Source: Calonectria ilicicola
Taxonomy: Eukaryota; Ascomycota; Sordariomycetes; Hypocreales; Nectriaceae
Direction of reading: 5' to 3'
NCBI GenBank assembly: GCA_020809705.1
Contig: CP085828.1
Span: 248,001-312,000, forward strand
Length of the DNA: 64,000 nucleotides
A program made the translations under genes and the position numbers. Under the pieces are notes generated by a model. It saw only the letters and a list, made by a program, of their open reading frames with translations. It was not told the DNA's origin and ran no database searches. This document shows positions 36,629-48,100 of the stretch, one piece after another (position 1 is the first letter of the stretch; each line of letters starts with the position of its first letter).

Positions 36629-37380
36629 GATCGATATTGGGTTTGTCGTGTGAATGAGGTTGATTCGAAATAACGCAGAAGATATTGAAACCCAAATCGC
36701 GAACGAAGGGAGCCAGGACGAGTCAGTAAAGCTAAAAGATGCGAGTTTTTATTTGGGACTGAGACGTGGACGGTTATCTTAGTATGGTTGGTTTGGGCGG
36801 CCCATCAGATATTTTAAAGCATACGGACAGACGCGAAATCTCATCGACTTGGTAAGCATCCGACATTGATACGAAAACTCCCCATGTGAAGAGTCTAGAA
36901 ATTAGATCAGAGCCATCCACTTTTCCAGCACGCGTCCCTGCCTTCAATCCATGATGTTACTCACTCAATGGATGGAGCTGCAGTGCATTGGCAAATCGCA
37001 AGTATTCCTTGGTGGCATCGGACATTAGGAGACAACCCCGCCCCGTCCCAAGTTCCCCGCAATAGCTTGCCCCCTGCCTCAAACCCCACCATTAATCCCT
37101 GAACGGAGGTGGAGGGCTCCGATGACAAAGTCTACGGTCAGGAAAGCCTAACCATATTTGTTCAAGGTCGTGTGAACGTTCTGTTGGATGTAGCTAGGTG
37201 ATTTCAGGAAAGGGATTTGATATGACAGTAAATTAAGGGTTGAACAATTTGATTAATTAGTACTTGAACTTGGTTTTTGGTTGTAAGAAAAGCCTTCCTT
37301 TTTTCTTCTCATAAGAAATGATATTCATTAAAATTCCAAAATTTAAGAAACGAGACATTTTATTATTTCGATGCCAAGCT
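36629..37380. other. Intergenic region up to the transposon
   Basis: Promoter side of the RING ligase followed by AT-rich DNA up to the left inverted repeat at 37381. No gene seen. Confidence 0.5.
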
Positions 37381-37474
37381 ACTACCCGTAGGCGTAAGGT
37401 GGGGCACGCACGCCTTCACACCTCGTCCCGAGGTAGGCCCGGAAAACCTGTGTCAGCCGGGAAAACCTGTGTCA
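37381..37474 (+). repeat. Left terminal inverted repeat (94 bp)
   Basis: Begins ACTACCCGTAGGCG and ends with two tandem copies of a 17-base motif, GGAAAACCTGTGTCA with flanking CC/CG, at about 37439-37474. The tandem motif is a likely transposase binding site. Its reverse complement is identical to 40140-40233. Confidence 0.93.
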
Positions 37475-37712
37475 CCCACAGGACCTTGATTTTAGCTGCA
37501 AAATCAATGATTTTTCAGTATTGAAGATTTGGACTTTGCGACACAGTCATTATTGAAGATATGAAGCTGCAAATAGGTGAATTTGAAAGCTGTGGAATAG
37601 CCGGAAATGAACACATTGATGAAAACAGCGGAAATCGCATTTTTGGGCTCAATTGATGTGCCTAATTAAGAGCCTTCCTTTGGGCTATGACAATGACCCT
37701 GTTGACTGTGAC

Positions 37713-40055
37713 TCAATTCATCGCTGCCCGAGCTGCCTGTTCACTTCGAAAGCCAATGAGGTCATTCATGATATTTCGATAAACACTTCTTCTTTGTGGA
37801 AAGACCGGCGGCGGCAGCGTTGCCAAGTTATCATCGCCCTCACTCAACGACCCCAAAGGCGATGCCAAAGGCGGCGACGAGGTTATCCCTGGTGGCGTTT
37901 GGGGCACAATAACCTCGCCGCCGGCGTTATCATCGAGGTTATCAAACCCTTCCAACTCAATATCGTCATCGTCATCGTCTTGGAACGGCCCAAGGCCAGT
38001 AAATTCAACACTTTCATCGTCACTAGGCCAGGCCGTTTGGTCCATCGCGATAATTGGTCTTGCGGCACGGCAGGCTTCTTCTTGGGCCTGAGAAAATGGC
38101 TTCTTTATACGTTAACTTAGGATATCGTTGTGTTCCTTTCGGTTGGTCTCAAGGTCATGATATCGGGCTCGGTTGTTGGTCTCCTCAAGCCACTGATTCC
38201 AGGTTAGCCTAGGCAGATGATTTGCTCTACGGGTCTCAATATCTTCCCGCCACAGACTCTTGAGTTGATTTATCTCTTAAAGAATGATTGATCTACTAGA
38301 CCGCAGTTGTGAACGTGTTTCCTTGACCTTCGCGGCCTCTAATGAAGCTTTATGTTAAGCTTAAATCTTAGTAAAACTGACACTTATAATAAAGTCACCT
38401 GACGGCCTTATTCGTTGACCAGTTTTCCTCCTCTTACTATAACATTCTAATCGAGAAAGGCGGTCTGCTGAAAATGCCTCACGCTCACGGTGCATCAACG
38501 CTGCCTCTGAGATAACATTCCTAACATTAGAAATAGCCTCTAATAAAGGTAAACTCATAATCTCTTAATATCGTTAATAAACTCAATCGATTTGATCTTG
38601 GGCATCCTGGAATCGGCTGTCAATAGGCAGCATCACCATAACAGAGGGATGAATTACCCTTCGCTGTTGCCGTTGCTTAGCAATGATGCGGTCAATCACG
38701 GGTTTCGTATTAGCAGGCTAAATGCCTGACTTTTCAAACCCAGATATAATGTTGTGCTTTGAGAAGCTAGCCTTATAAATTTGGGTAAATGTATGAGCGA
38801 ATTGTAAGCGGTTAAATGCTAGGTTGCCTTCCTGAAGAGATTTTTGTAGTTGTTTTTAGTGTGCGTTCTTAAGCGGCTGAAAAACACCAATATCAAGAGG
38901 TTGTGTGAGGTATATTAAATACAATAGTAATAGACAAATAATAATATTAAATTAAATACAATATTCAATATAGTTAAAGGAGAGATGACTAGAAAAGCTA
39001 TCTATTACAAGTAAGCGATAGATCTTTTCCTCTTCCTTATGAACGTTAGGTGGATGTTGATATTAAAAGCTTAGGTCTGCGGGGTCATAAAGCCACTCAT
39101 CACAACTAAACCACTGTTGAAATGTCACTCCTTTTTGTTTGACCTTAGTAGAGGCTCTCCACAAATATGCATTAAATACATGAAGTCATTCGAATATAAT
39201 GTTGTGGTTACTGAAGCCAGTCTCTAACTGAGCAAATCATATGCTTGGGATGGCTTTAATCTCAGCCTAAGACTTTGTAGAGAAAGTTTTAAAGATAACC
39301 CAAGGAGGAATCATGTTTCCAATAGTATTCGTAGCTCCAATTTGGATGCATGACTTGCGATTTAAGGGATTGGTAATTTTAGGGCGTTGAGCTTGAGTGG
39401 TGCGGACCACAAGGACCTGAATCCATTCTCGAAGGCATCCAATACAAATACCGCATTCATCCTCATTCCAACACTCTAAGGGACCAATATCATTAACTGT
39501 GATCATCTTCTTAAGCTCTGTGAAGAATTTGGTGATGTCTTCAACATCAGAAACTTCGAATGCTTTGCAAGCCTTATCCACAGCCTTAATGAATGTCTTT
39601 TGAAGCTAGGGATGTTAATTATAGAAGTCAGAATACCAGATTTTTAACATATATTGTTTTTCTATGCCTCGAGAGTGTAGAAATCCTAGTGCAGTCTCCT
39701 CAACTTGTGTTTTTTCAGCTGGAAAGCCGGATCTCTCAAGCCATAAAATGAAGGCAACTAGGGCAGCTTCTTCAGAGTTGGATAACAACGCCGGGCGACC
39801 CTGGCGCCTAGTGGGAATAGCTAACGATGAAGCCGATGCTTTGATGCGTCGAATCATCTCTCTTGATGTATTAAATTGGGCAGCGAGCGCGCGCGTTGAA
39901 GGTGTATTGAGTGCAGCTTTTGAAGCTGCTCGTGTGTTGTGGGGGATATTTGGATTGAGTATTGCAAGCACATTTTTCCTTAATTCAGCCCGAGCTTTTG
40001 CTGGTGTGTTTTCCAAAGGTTTAGAAACCAGGGAATTATTGCATTTACAAGGCAT
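37713..40055 (-). pseudogene. Fot1/pogo-like DDE transposase, multiply interrupted
   Basis: From ATG 40055 the minus strand encodes an N-terminal helix-turn-helix region (MPCKCNN, then RALAAQFNTSREMIRRIKA) to a stop at 39615. The frame resumes after two nonsense codons (HP*LQK) with FIKAVDKACKAFEVSD and the start of the DDE domain: WNEDECGICIG, LVVRTTQAQRP and PPWVIFKTF (39267-39581). The middle (38046-39266) is riddled with stops and holds an AT-rich stretch at about 38905-38990. The C-terminal part (37713-38045) remains open and is acidic (QDDDDDDIELEGF). This is the usual order for fungal pogo-clade transposases. Confidence 0.8.
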
Positions 40056-40139
40056 AATTGCAATGTGCGATGTTTACTTGAAAATCGTTTAATTTGGTGG
40101 TTTTTTACGAAGCTTTTGGTAAAGGTCAGGCGAAAAAGC

Positions 40140-40233
40140 TGACACAGGTTTTCCCGGCTGACACAGGTTTTCCGGGCCTACCTCGGGACGAGGTGTGAAG
40201 GCGTGCGTGCCCCACCTTACGCCTACGGGTAGT
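40140..40233 (-). repeat. Right terminal inverted repeat (94 bp)
   Basis: Exact inverted copy of 37381-37474, ending CCTACGGGTAGT. Confidence 0.93.
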
Positions 40234-40483
40234 GTATCTCCCTAATATGATGAGATGACAATAAACTTCATACGTCGGTCGTAGGTTCGATGTCCTAGCT
40301 TGGGTAAAGTGTTAATCATGCTTGTCTTGGCTGACGCTAATCACGCGGCCCAGGCACAATAACTGAAGAGAATCTGCCACCTACTGAAAAGACAAATCTG
40401 ACTGCTAATTCTGTCCCCCCCTTCGCGTTTTCCGCTCACAAGTCTGTCTGTCAGCAGACCAAACCACAGCCCATCACGCCAGC

Positions 40484-41116
40484 ATGGATGCCACCGAACT
40501 TATCCTCATTAAATTGAAGCCTCATTATGATCAATTTGACCTTCTAGAAGATGCTATGGCATATCTAGAGGCTCAAGATGAGTGGGCCAGCAATAATAAT
40601 ATTGTCAAAGAAAGATCCGACGACAACTTTGGTTGTATCTTCATCTCAAAACCGGATGCAGACCAAATTCTCATCCTTGTATCTTGGGAATCCCTTCAGA
40701 TGGCTGAAAAATGGTCACAAAGCCCCAATCATGAAATTAATTGGACCCAATTAGCAAAAAGCTTTGCTGCAGCTGATGACGCAGTCAGCCACCGTTGGTT
40801 GGCATCGCCACTGGAAGCCATGAAATCGCCCACCGATTTATTGGCACATCGTCAATTCTCCCTATGTCGATTATTTGTACCTGCAAGCCAGAAGAAGGAA
40901 ATTGAGCTCAAGTATAATGATGTGCGAGATGTCTCAATCGAACATGGAGAGTCTATTTGGGCAGCTTGGAGTACAGAACCGGCGGGAGGTGAAGAAGAGC
41001 TAACTGTTCTACTCCCGAATTACGAAATCTCGTATGAACAGGTTATACAAGAGACGGGATTCATGGGGAAAATAGAGATTCATGAATTCGAGCCGCTGCA
41101 TAAAATACTCAAATAA
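40484..41116 (+). CDS. Hypothetical protein, possible dimeric alpha/beta-barrel (ABM-like)
   Basis: Single-exon gene of 210 residues from ATG 40484. I do not firmly recognise it. Its first half contains DQILILVSWESLQMAEKWSQSPNH, which resembles the monooxygenase/ABM-type dimeric ferredoxin-like fold, where a Trp-rich strand precedes a helix ending in S-x-x-H. The second half (FSLCRLFVPASQKKEIELKY...) may be a second copy of the fold, giving a tandem arrangement. No signal peptide or membrane segment is visible. It begins 250 bp from the right end of the Fot1-like transposon, so its promoter may include transposon sequence. Confidence 0.6.
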   Translation: MDATELILIKLKPHYDQFDLLEDAMAYLEAQDEWASNNNIVKERSDDNFGCIFISKPDADQILILVSWESLQMAEKWSQSPNHEINWTQLAKSFAAADDAVSHRWLASPLEAMKSPTDLLAHRQFSLCRLFVPASQKKEIELKYNDVRDVSIEHGESIWAAWSTEPAGGEEELTVLLPNYEISYEQVIQETGFMGKIEIHEFEPLHKILK

Positions 41117-41437
41117 CTTCGATAGTGAGCACAATCTCGCTCATCGTATTGATGATTTAATCACTTAGTTAGTATTCGAGTAAGCATTATAATACTCCAT
41201 GGGTGGGATATATCACTTGTTGAGATTCTGATCAAAGTCTGGCTTGTAGTTGGCTGATATACGGAAAGAGGAGGACGTCAGTCTTGTGAGCATGCCTGTT
41301 CATTTCTCAAGTTTCGAGGGGGTAATAAGATCGATTATGTCCTAAGGAGAGGTATGCAGCTCTAATAGAGACTAAGGTACATAAGTTACCGGCTTCTGAG
41401 ACACTTTTGAAGTCGAAGAAGAGTTTGAACTTTCTTA
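41117..41437. other. Convergent spacer
   Basis: About 320 bp between the unknown protein and the sugar transporter remnant; nothing seen. Confidence 0.45.
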
Positions 41438-43270
41438 TTATTCTTTTTTCTCAGCATCGCAAATAGCAAGATCCTCAAAATCAACCTTTCCTGATTCAAG
41501 CTGCTCCATATCAGGGACATTGCTGTGCTTGAATCCTTCAAAAGCGGCATCGATTTCTTCCAAAGTTTTGCCTTTCGTCTCTACCCAGTTGAAGTAGATG
41601 AACAGAATCAATAGAACATTCCAGCTTGCATTCATAATGTATGCTTTCCACCCCATGGAATCAAGTGCAAAAGGAAATAAAAACACAAAAACGAGCCCAA
41701 AGCTGAAATACGTCCATGTATTGACACCCATACCCTGGGCTCGAAGGGCGTAATTGAGCACCTCTGGCGGGTAAAGATAACACAATGGCGTTCACCCGAA
41801 GGAATAAGACCCCATAAAAAGAAACATGCAGGCGACAGTTCTATAAATTTGGCTTTTGTTGGAAGAGCCACTGTACAGTTTGACGAATATGCCAATCAAA
41901 AAGAGGAATATGGTTAGTAGTGTCGTTGATACCAGGGCACTCATGCGACGACCAATCTTGTCAGCTACATAAGTGCCTAAAAGGGCGCATAAAAGACACC
42001 AGGCATTGAGAATGATATTCTTTGACCATGTTAGTTCTTGTCATGAAATTTGAGCATGTTCACTCACAATTTGCAACTGAGTGGTGGTATCGGTAATGCC
42101 CGCATTCTCCAGCATTGTACCAAAGTAGCTTTTTTGAGGTTAGTTGAATATCAAGACTAGTTAATTTCAGAGATTGGCTCTTATTTAACACTCACTAGCT
42201 GGCAATTTGATTTCCTGTCATCATTAGCTTAAAATTCCAATAAACAACTGGGTCACTGACCAACAATAACAGTCGCAAGAGCGCAGCTAAAAACGAGACT
42301 AAGTCGTTTAATAGCGCTCTTACTTCTAATTATATCTTTGAACTTCATTTTTCTCACTGTAGACTTTTCGTATTCCATGGTGTCAATAATTTCCTTATGT
42401 TGGGCTAGAACAAGTGGATGATCCTTGTCACCGTCAAAGCTTATCTGAGCTAGCACAAGTAGAGCCTCTTCGTTTCTTCCTTGGAAAATGAGCCATCTGG
42501 GTGACTCAGGAAGGAAAGGAAGTACGGAGATGCAAAGGAGACTCCAAAAACCCTGTAGAAGTGAAGGGAGTCTCCATGCCCATGTGGAATTAAAGTCTGC
42601 GGTGCGATATGTGACACCAGCAGCAACAAGGGCGCCTAGTGACACGTTAGTCGCACTTTTATCTACGAATTCACTCTCATTCCTTACCAATGTAGTAAAA
42701 ATCATTTATAAGTCCCAGGCCCCATCCTCTGTATTTGTATGGGAATGTTTCGGCGAGATAGATTGGGGCCACCACCATGGTGCACGATTTTCCAAACCCA
42801 AGTCCGATTCTCGATATCACGAACATTGCCATGTTTTGTGACGCAGCTTGAATAGCGATAAAGCATATTGTGACAGTGGCAGCTAAAAGTAGAGCTGTCC
42901 TTCGGCTCAGACGGTCTACTACATGCGGAAAGCTGAGACCAGCGAGAATTCCACCGATGTAAGTGGCTGAAGTGCTCAGACTTTTGGTCACAGTGGTTAT
43001 CTCAAAATATTCGGTGTATGATGGGAGGATATTGAGGCCGTTCCTATATTTTGAGTCAGGTTTTTGTAGAGGCTTTTACGTCGGGGAGGGGAAGTTACAT
43101 CATGGAAGCATCGAATCCGACAGTCTGTGTTCAAAAGTCTCAGCAGATGATGCACTTTGATCAACTACACGTACCGCAGATGTAATAGTCGCGCATGCCA
43201 TGAGCATCGCGAGAACGAATTTAGATGATTTTGGAACATGAGGTTCCCATAGCTTGGTAAAGAACTTCAT
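41438..43270 (-). pseudogene. MFS sugar transporter with one in-frame stop
   Basis: Would be a 504-residue hexose/maltose-type sugar porter of the plasma membrane. Seven exons join in phase: 43270-43175, 43124-43099, 43043-42688, 42635-42261, 42214-42196 (19 nt), 42128-42068 and 42019-41438. Family motifs are clear: VGFDASMM in helix 1, DRLSRRTALL, RIGLGFG, PIYLAETFPYKYRG, the central PESPRWLIFQGR, ADKIGRRMSAL and the C-terminal YLYPPEVLNYALRAQGMG and WVETKGKTLEEID. The only lesion found is TGA at 41794-41792, replacing the conserved Trp of SFGWTPLCYLYP, a TGG-to-TGA transition. It truncates the protein before the last two or three helices. The frame after the stop is intact, so inactivation is recent, or the base is wrong, or the stop is read through. 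I rate loss of function likely but not proven. Confidence 0.75.
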
Positions 43271-43905
43271 TTTTAGCCAATAAATAAATTTGGTTTACAA
43301 TTGAAGTAAGTCTATGCTTATTGATCTTTAGTTGAAAGGCTCCGTGGCTTGGAACATGTAAAAAGAATTGATTGACCTTAAATAGCTTGTCAGATTATGG
43401 GATAGATAGCCAGAGAAATAACCAAGAGATATGGCCAAGACCGAATGGGAATAGGCAAGAAAGGGGAGAATCATGATCGATTAAGAAAGTAGCTCCATAG
43501 TACTACGATCCCAGGTTCATCTGGGTGCTCATCCCCGCAGATACGGATGTCTTTTATCAAGATAGCTACAGATCGGGTTGCTTTCCGGTGGTATGGGTAC
43601 ATGAAATCAGGTTTCATAGGGATGGGCAAGGCTATGCATGTGGAGTAAATTCCCGAGGTGGTGAATAAATGGCCGGAGATCCTCCTTTTCTAACTGTCTT
43701 GGCGGATGAGCTAGATTGAACCTGCATGCCTAACCAATCTTGACTAGGTTCTCTTAGTATTGCAGCAGGGATGGCAAAGGTGAGGAAAAGGGACGGCTAA
43801 TCTGATAGGCATTCTCCACACTTGGCCATGAAGAATGAGCGAAAAGATCACCTGGGTACCTATTACTTGAAGCCTCTCGTCATGTTCAATGGGTGAAAAG
43901 CATCC
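43271..43905. other. Promoter side of the sugar transporter remnant
   Basis: 635 bp between the transporter start and the left end of the piggyBac-like element. No gene seen. Confidence 0.45.
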
Positions 43906-43933
43906 TATCCCTTTGAGTGCTGGGTAGCTGCAC
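43906..43933 (+). repeat. piggyBac-like terminal inverted repeat, left
   Basis: Contains CCCTTTGAGTGCTGGG; the CCCTTTG start resembles piggyBac ends. It is a perfect inverted match to 53401-53428. Confidence 0.85.
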
Positions 43934-44013
43934 TTGGGTCACGGACAGGGGGGTCTAGCCAATTAAAGAGCGTCAAATTGAAGGTACATCCTTTCCCACC
44001 TAATATAGGCTAT

Positions 44014-44409
44014 TGTTATGACCCATGACACGCCTAGGCGGTCTACGACGGCAGAACTAACACCTACCTACCCTATAGCCCCACACCAACCAATAAGAAA
44101 GCGCTCACTCGCGATCACCCACAATGTTGGTGATCACTCTATGATCACCAACCCGATCACCAACACTTTAGATAGAACCAACACAGTGAGCGCCTATTAG
44201 GATAACAGTATATAGACAGGTTAGAATCTGCCCTTATGGCTGATACTAACCAGCTTTCAATACAACTTGGTTACCTCAAATTACATTTGACTATTACCTA
44301 ACGTAACATTCATATTGTTCTACTGCCATAACGCGCCTGACCATCCTGCCAACATTAACCCTTCGCTCTGATTGGTTCACCTAGTTGGGAAATTGACCAG
44401 ATCGTTACA
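44014..44409. mobile_element. Solo LTR (396 bp) with 5-bp target duplication
   Basis: Starts TGTTATGACCC and ends GATCGTTACA, flanked on both sides by GCTAT (44009-44013 and 44410-44414). Its right part shares CAATACAACTTGGTTACC and an ACGTAACA region with the LTRs of the neighbouring chromovirus, but the left part differs, so it is a related subfamily. It interrupts the end of the piggyBac-like transposase. Confidence 0.88.
44126..44152. repeat. Perfect hairpin inside the solo LTR
   Basis: GTTGGTGATCA, five-base loop, TGATCACCAAC. A further GATCACCAAC copy follows at 44155-44164. Outer arms GCGCTCACT (44101-44109) and AGTGAGCGC (44185-44193) enclose the whole. Confidence 0.85.
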
Positions 44410-44819
44410 GCTATGATATAAGTCCTAACAATTTCCGGATCTACATAACGCTACATTGCACTGTTAACAACAATATCATGACTATGGCAGCGGGCTGTTT
44501 CCACTGACTGTTGCTAACGGCCTTCTCTTTTTGTAATACCTCGGCTGGCCTAGATGGGCCCCTTGATAGGCCATGTACCTAGCATTTCCTTTACGGACCT
44601 AATTGTGCTGGTTAATAGGTGTAAATTCATCCCCAGTCCGAAGCCGCTTTTTGCTTTGAACCTTTGTGCTATATTTTTGAATGAGGCTATTCTAAATATA
44701 CCGGCGCCAATCCACTTGGTCTATAAATAGCTTCCAATTGGGCTGCTCTCGAAGCTATAAAATGAAGCTGTTGACTAGGGCTATTTCTAATAGAAAGTCC
44801 TAAGCAAAAGCCTTCCAAC

Positions 44820-45153
44820 TGTTACGACCCGAACTGACCTACCCGGGAGCCCGGACCGCAAGGTCAGGTGACAGGGATCCACCCTTCCTAGTTAGGACTA
44901 GCCTAAAGGAGTGTCCCGACAAGATGAAGCTATTCCGACCTGTCGGGAATGCCTTGAGGCGTCGGGACCGGTGTTTTATCTAGTATTTAAGACCTTCAAG
45001 GGCTGTTGCCACCTAGGGCACAGCCAGCTCTCAATACAACTTGGTTACCTTCAATTGATCTATTTGACCGATTGACCTATTACCAGACGTAACAATCTTC
45101 CTTTGTTATTTAACCGACGTGCCTGACCCTTTCTGTTAACATGAACTGTTATA
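44820..45153 (+). repeat. 5' LTR (334 bp)
   Basis: Runs from TGTTACGACCC to GAACTGTTATA. It differs from the right LTR at seven sites, all transitions. The three sites where this copy has T in place of C (45142, 45147, 45152) lie in its last 12 bases, next to the internal region. It contains a TCCCGACA/TGTCGGGA inverted repeat. Confidence 0.92.
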
Positions 45154-48100
45154 TATTGAGAGCTCTTGTTTAGAAGGATTACCTGTGTCGACCCTGAGTA
45201 ATATTGTTGCAATGTTAGCCTAATCTACATCTTCGGGAACTTCCTGCTTTAAGGGAAAGGAGACCGCTACCTTTAAAGCTTCTACCGATGATGAGAGTAT
45301 GAAAGAGATAGAGTCTGAGGATAATGGAGATGATAAGTAACTTAAAGCACTTTAAGAGGAGAATAAGAAGCTCTATAATAAGATATAATAGCTTAATATT
45401 AACTTTTAGCTTTATATTAAAGAAAGTAATTAATGCTTTATATATATAAAAGAGATACTTTAAAATTCTTTTAATATATAAAACATTCAGGTAAACAATC
45501 TATAGCCTATTATTATAGTAGGATTGAACTTACTAATGAATGAACCTGTTGTACAGCTGGTAATTACTACACTTAAAGCTATACTAGCATCTATAAACTA
45601 TTACAGGGACCTAGGTAAGACAATCAAGCCCCTAGAGCTTTTTAAGTGGAATGATTTAGCTATAATCTTGTAATAATGGATTATATTACTGAGATCTTAC
45701 TTTCAATACTTTCTATAATATCTTGTATAAGAAGACCTTAAGGTCTAATATATAATTAGATAAATAGAAGGTAAGGTACTATATAATATAGAATTATATT
45801 TAAATGACTTTATTTGTAACCCTCTGGAGTCTTAAAGCAAAGAGATCTAGAAGCTATTTATTAGCTTCAATTACTTTAAAAAAAAGATTATTAGCTTATA
45901 TAAGAAGTATAATAAGAAATAAGATGCTATCCTTAAGATCTAAACTCTTACTTAAACCAGTTCTTATAGCTCCTATCTCTCTAACTTTTGGTATTATATT
46001 GTAAAGCTTAATTAGAATGATGAGGCACTAATTAATGAGTTCTATTATAGCCTAAAAGAGAATGTATAGGATAAGATATATAAAAAGCTTAACCTACCAA
46101 CCTGCTTTAATAATTATACTATACTAGCTGTTCAGTATAATACTTGCCTATATTAAAGGCATATGTAGAAGAAGTTAGGAAAGAGGGCTAATTAGTTTGT
46201 TAATATTGGCTAATAACGGAACCCCTTTATATTCTATAGAACTATTTTAGGATCTATGGAATTAAAGAATACCTAGTAAAGGAAGGACTTTTTAAATATT
46301 ACCTATTGGAACTATAGTAAGAAAGATTATACCTACCACCATTGCTAAGAACAAGATACCAACCAAAAGTTCAGACCTATGCTAGAAGGGCGAAGATAAG
46401 TTAATACAATTTAGGCTAATAAGGAACCCCAAATCGCTATCTGAACTATTGGACGGATTATTAGTTGGACCCTTGTACTAGAAGGCAAGGACTAACCTAT
46501 AGAAAGAAAGACTCTTACTATGATCACTCGGTCCTATAGTAGAATTAGGGAACCCTCAAAATAAGAGAAGCAATGACTATTGGATTAGGAAGAACATAGA
46601 CATGTTTAAGCTAGATTAGCCTCTACAAGAAAGTCTATTGACTTAGTAAGGACCACCTATAAGCTGGTCTACTGGCAATGACCAGATGTAAGACCTGATA
46701 TCCCTTAAAAGATAAAGATCCTAGCACTCTAAACATTACAAGCCAGAAAGGAAAGAGTCTTCATAAAACCTAATGTAGAAGCGCCTAGTAACCACCCTAG
46801 CCTCTAATTTAATTACTTCAATCACTAAGATATCCTATAGCTTTACTATTTTTACTACTTTTATTCTTACTATAAAGTTAATAAAGTAATTAATAACTAT
46901 TTCCTAATAAAGGATAATGCTCCTATCCATAGTATCCTACATCGCAACTACTATCTATACTATTAACTTATAGAATAGGAAAAGGATATTGCAATTATTA
47001 AGAATAGACCTAGTTAGATGCCTAAGAATTATTATTCCAAACTAGATAACCTTTATTTATGTAATAATAAAGATTGCCTTATCTACTTATAGAATAAAAT
47101 AATCTAATAGTATAAGATCTTTAGCAAAGATTTAAAAAATAAATTACACTCCCTATATTAGAGCAATAGGAGCAATAGCCCTTATAAAAAAAAGGCCTTA
47201 AGATAGCCTATAGGAATTATAATTTAAAGAATATAAAGTAATTGTAATTCATCCAAGCTGCCCTAGAGGCAGAGAAGCCCTAAAAGAAGCTTCTTACTAA
47301 GTCTTTATATACTATTAATAATATAAAGCTATAAAGGCTTAAAATAAAAGTAAGAATTAAAGGGAACTAGTATACCATTATAATAGATAGCAGAGCTAAG
47401 ATAAACTACATTCACTCAAGAATTATAAATGCTCTCTAGCTATTATAAAAGAATAAGGTAGATCCTTATATTATATTAAATCTAGAAGGCACTATGTTTA
47501 ATTATAATAATAGAGTTATTAGCCAAGAGCTCAATCACCTTAAGATCTTTATCAACAAAAAGAACCAAGGTATTTCATTTAATATTATTAATACTAGAAT
47601 AAACAACCTAATTTTAAAATACCTATAATTATATTAATACAATCTATATATCAACTAGCATACTAGCTAAGTATGGATATCCTCTGAGAATAATGTAGCT
47701 AGTGATGTGGATAATTAGGATTAGAGATCTTAAACCTCTAGTATTAACCATGCAGAGGTTATATATAATAATAGTTTACCATTAAAGGGAATATAGTATA
47801 AGTATAAGGCTAGTTAAAAGAGAATATAGCAAAAAGTCATTACTAACCTCCATGTATAATTCTAACAGCTTAATAAGGACCTTAAGAAGATGAATGAGAA
47901 TATCACTAATAATTAATTGAAGAATATACTATATTAATACTACATTTACAAGCAGTTATTTATAAAAGAACTTGAGACCGGACTACCAGAGCCTAGTTAA
48001 TGGGATTATAAAATTGTATTAAAGGATGGAGCAAGTACCTATTTCTTTCCGATTTACAACCTTAATCAAGTAAAACTTAATATTCTAAAGAAATATATTA

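Larger units (their letters stand above)
37381..40233. mobile_element. Decayed Fot1/pogo-type (Tc1-mariner) DNA transposon
   Basis: A 2.85-kb element bounded by 94-bp terminal inverted repeats that match at every base. TA lies at the left edge and TG at the right, so the expected TA target duplication is imperfect or eroded. The interior carries a transposase on the minus strand with several stops. The transposase region shows many replacements explained by C-to-T/G-to-A changes (Arg to Gln or Cys, Asp to Asn, Glu to Lys compared with the usual family pattern), which is RIP-like. The copy cannot encode its own transposase, but its ends look usable. Confidence 0.87.

Noticed and set aside
40270..40310. 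GGTTCGATGTCC, resembling a tRNA B box
   Set aside because: No A box or cloverleaf could be formed around it.
44018..44200. 60-codon frame in the solo LTR
   Set aside because: Lies entirely within the LTR palindromic region and encodes nothing recognisable.
45804..46004. 66-codon frame inside the retrotransposon
   Set aside because: Chance opening in hypermutated AT-rich DNA.
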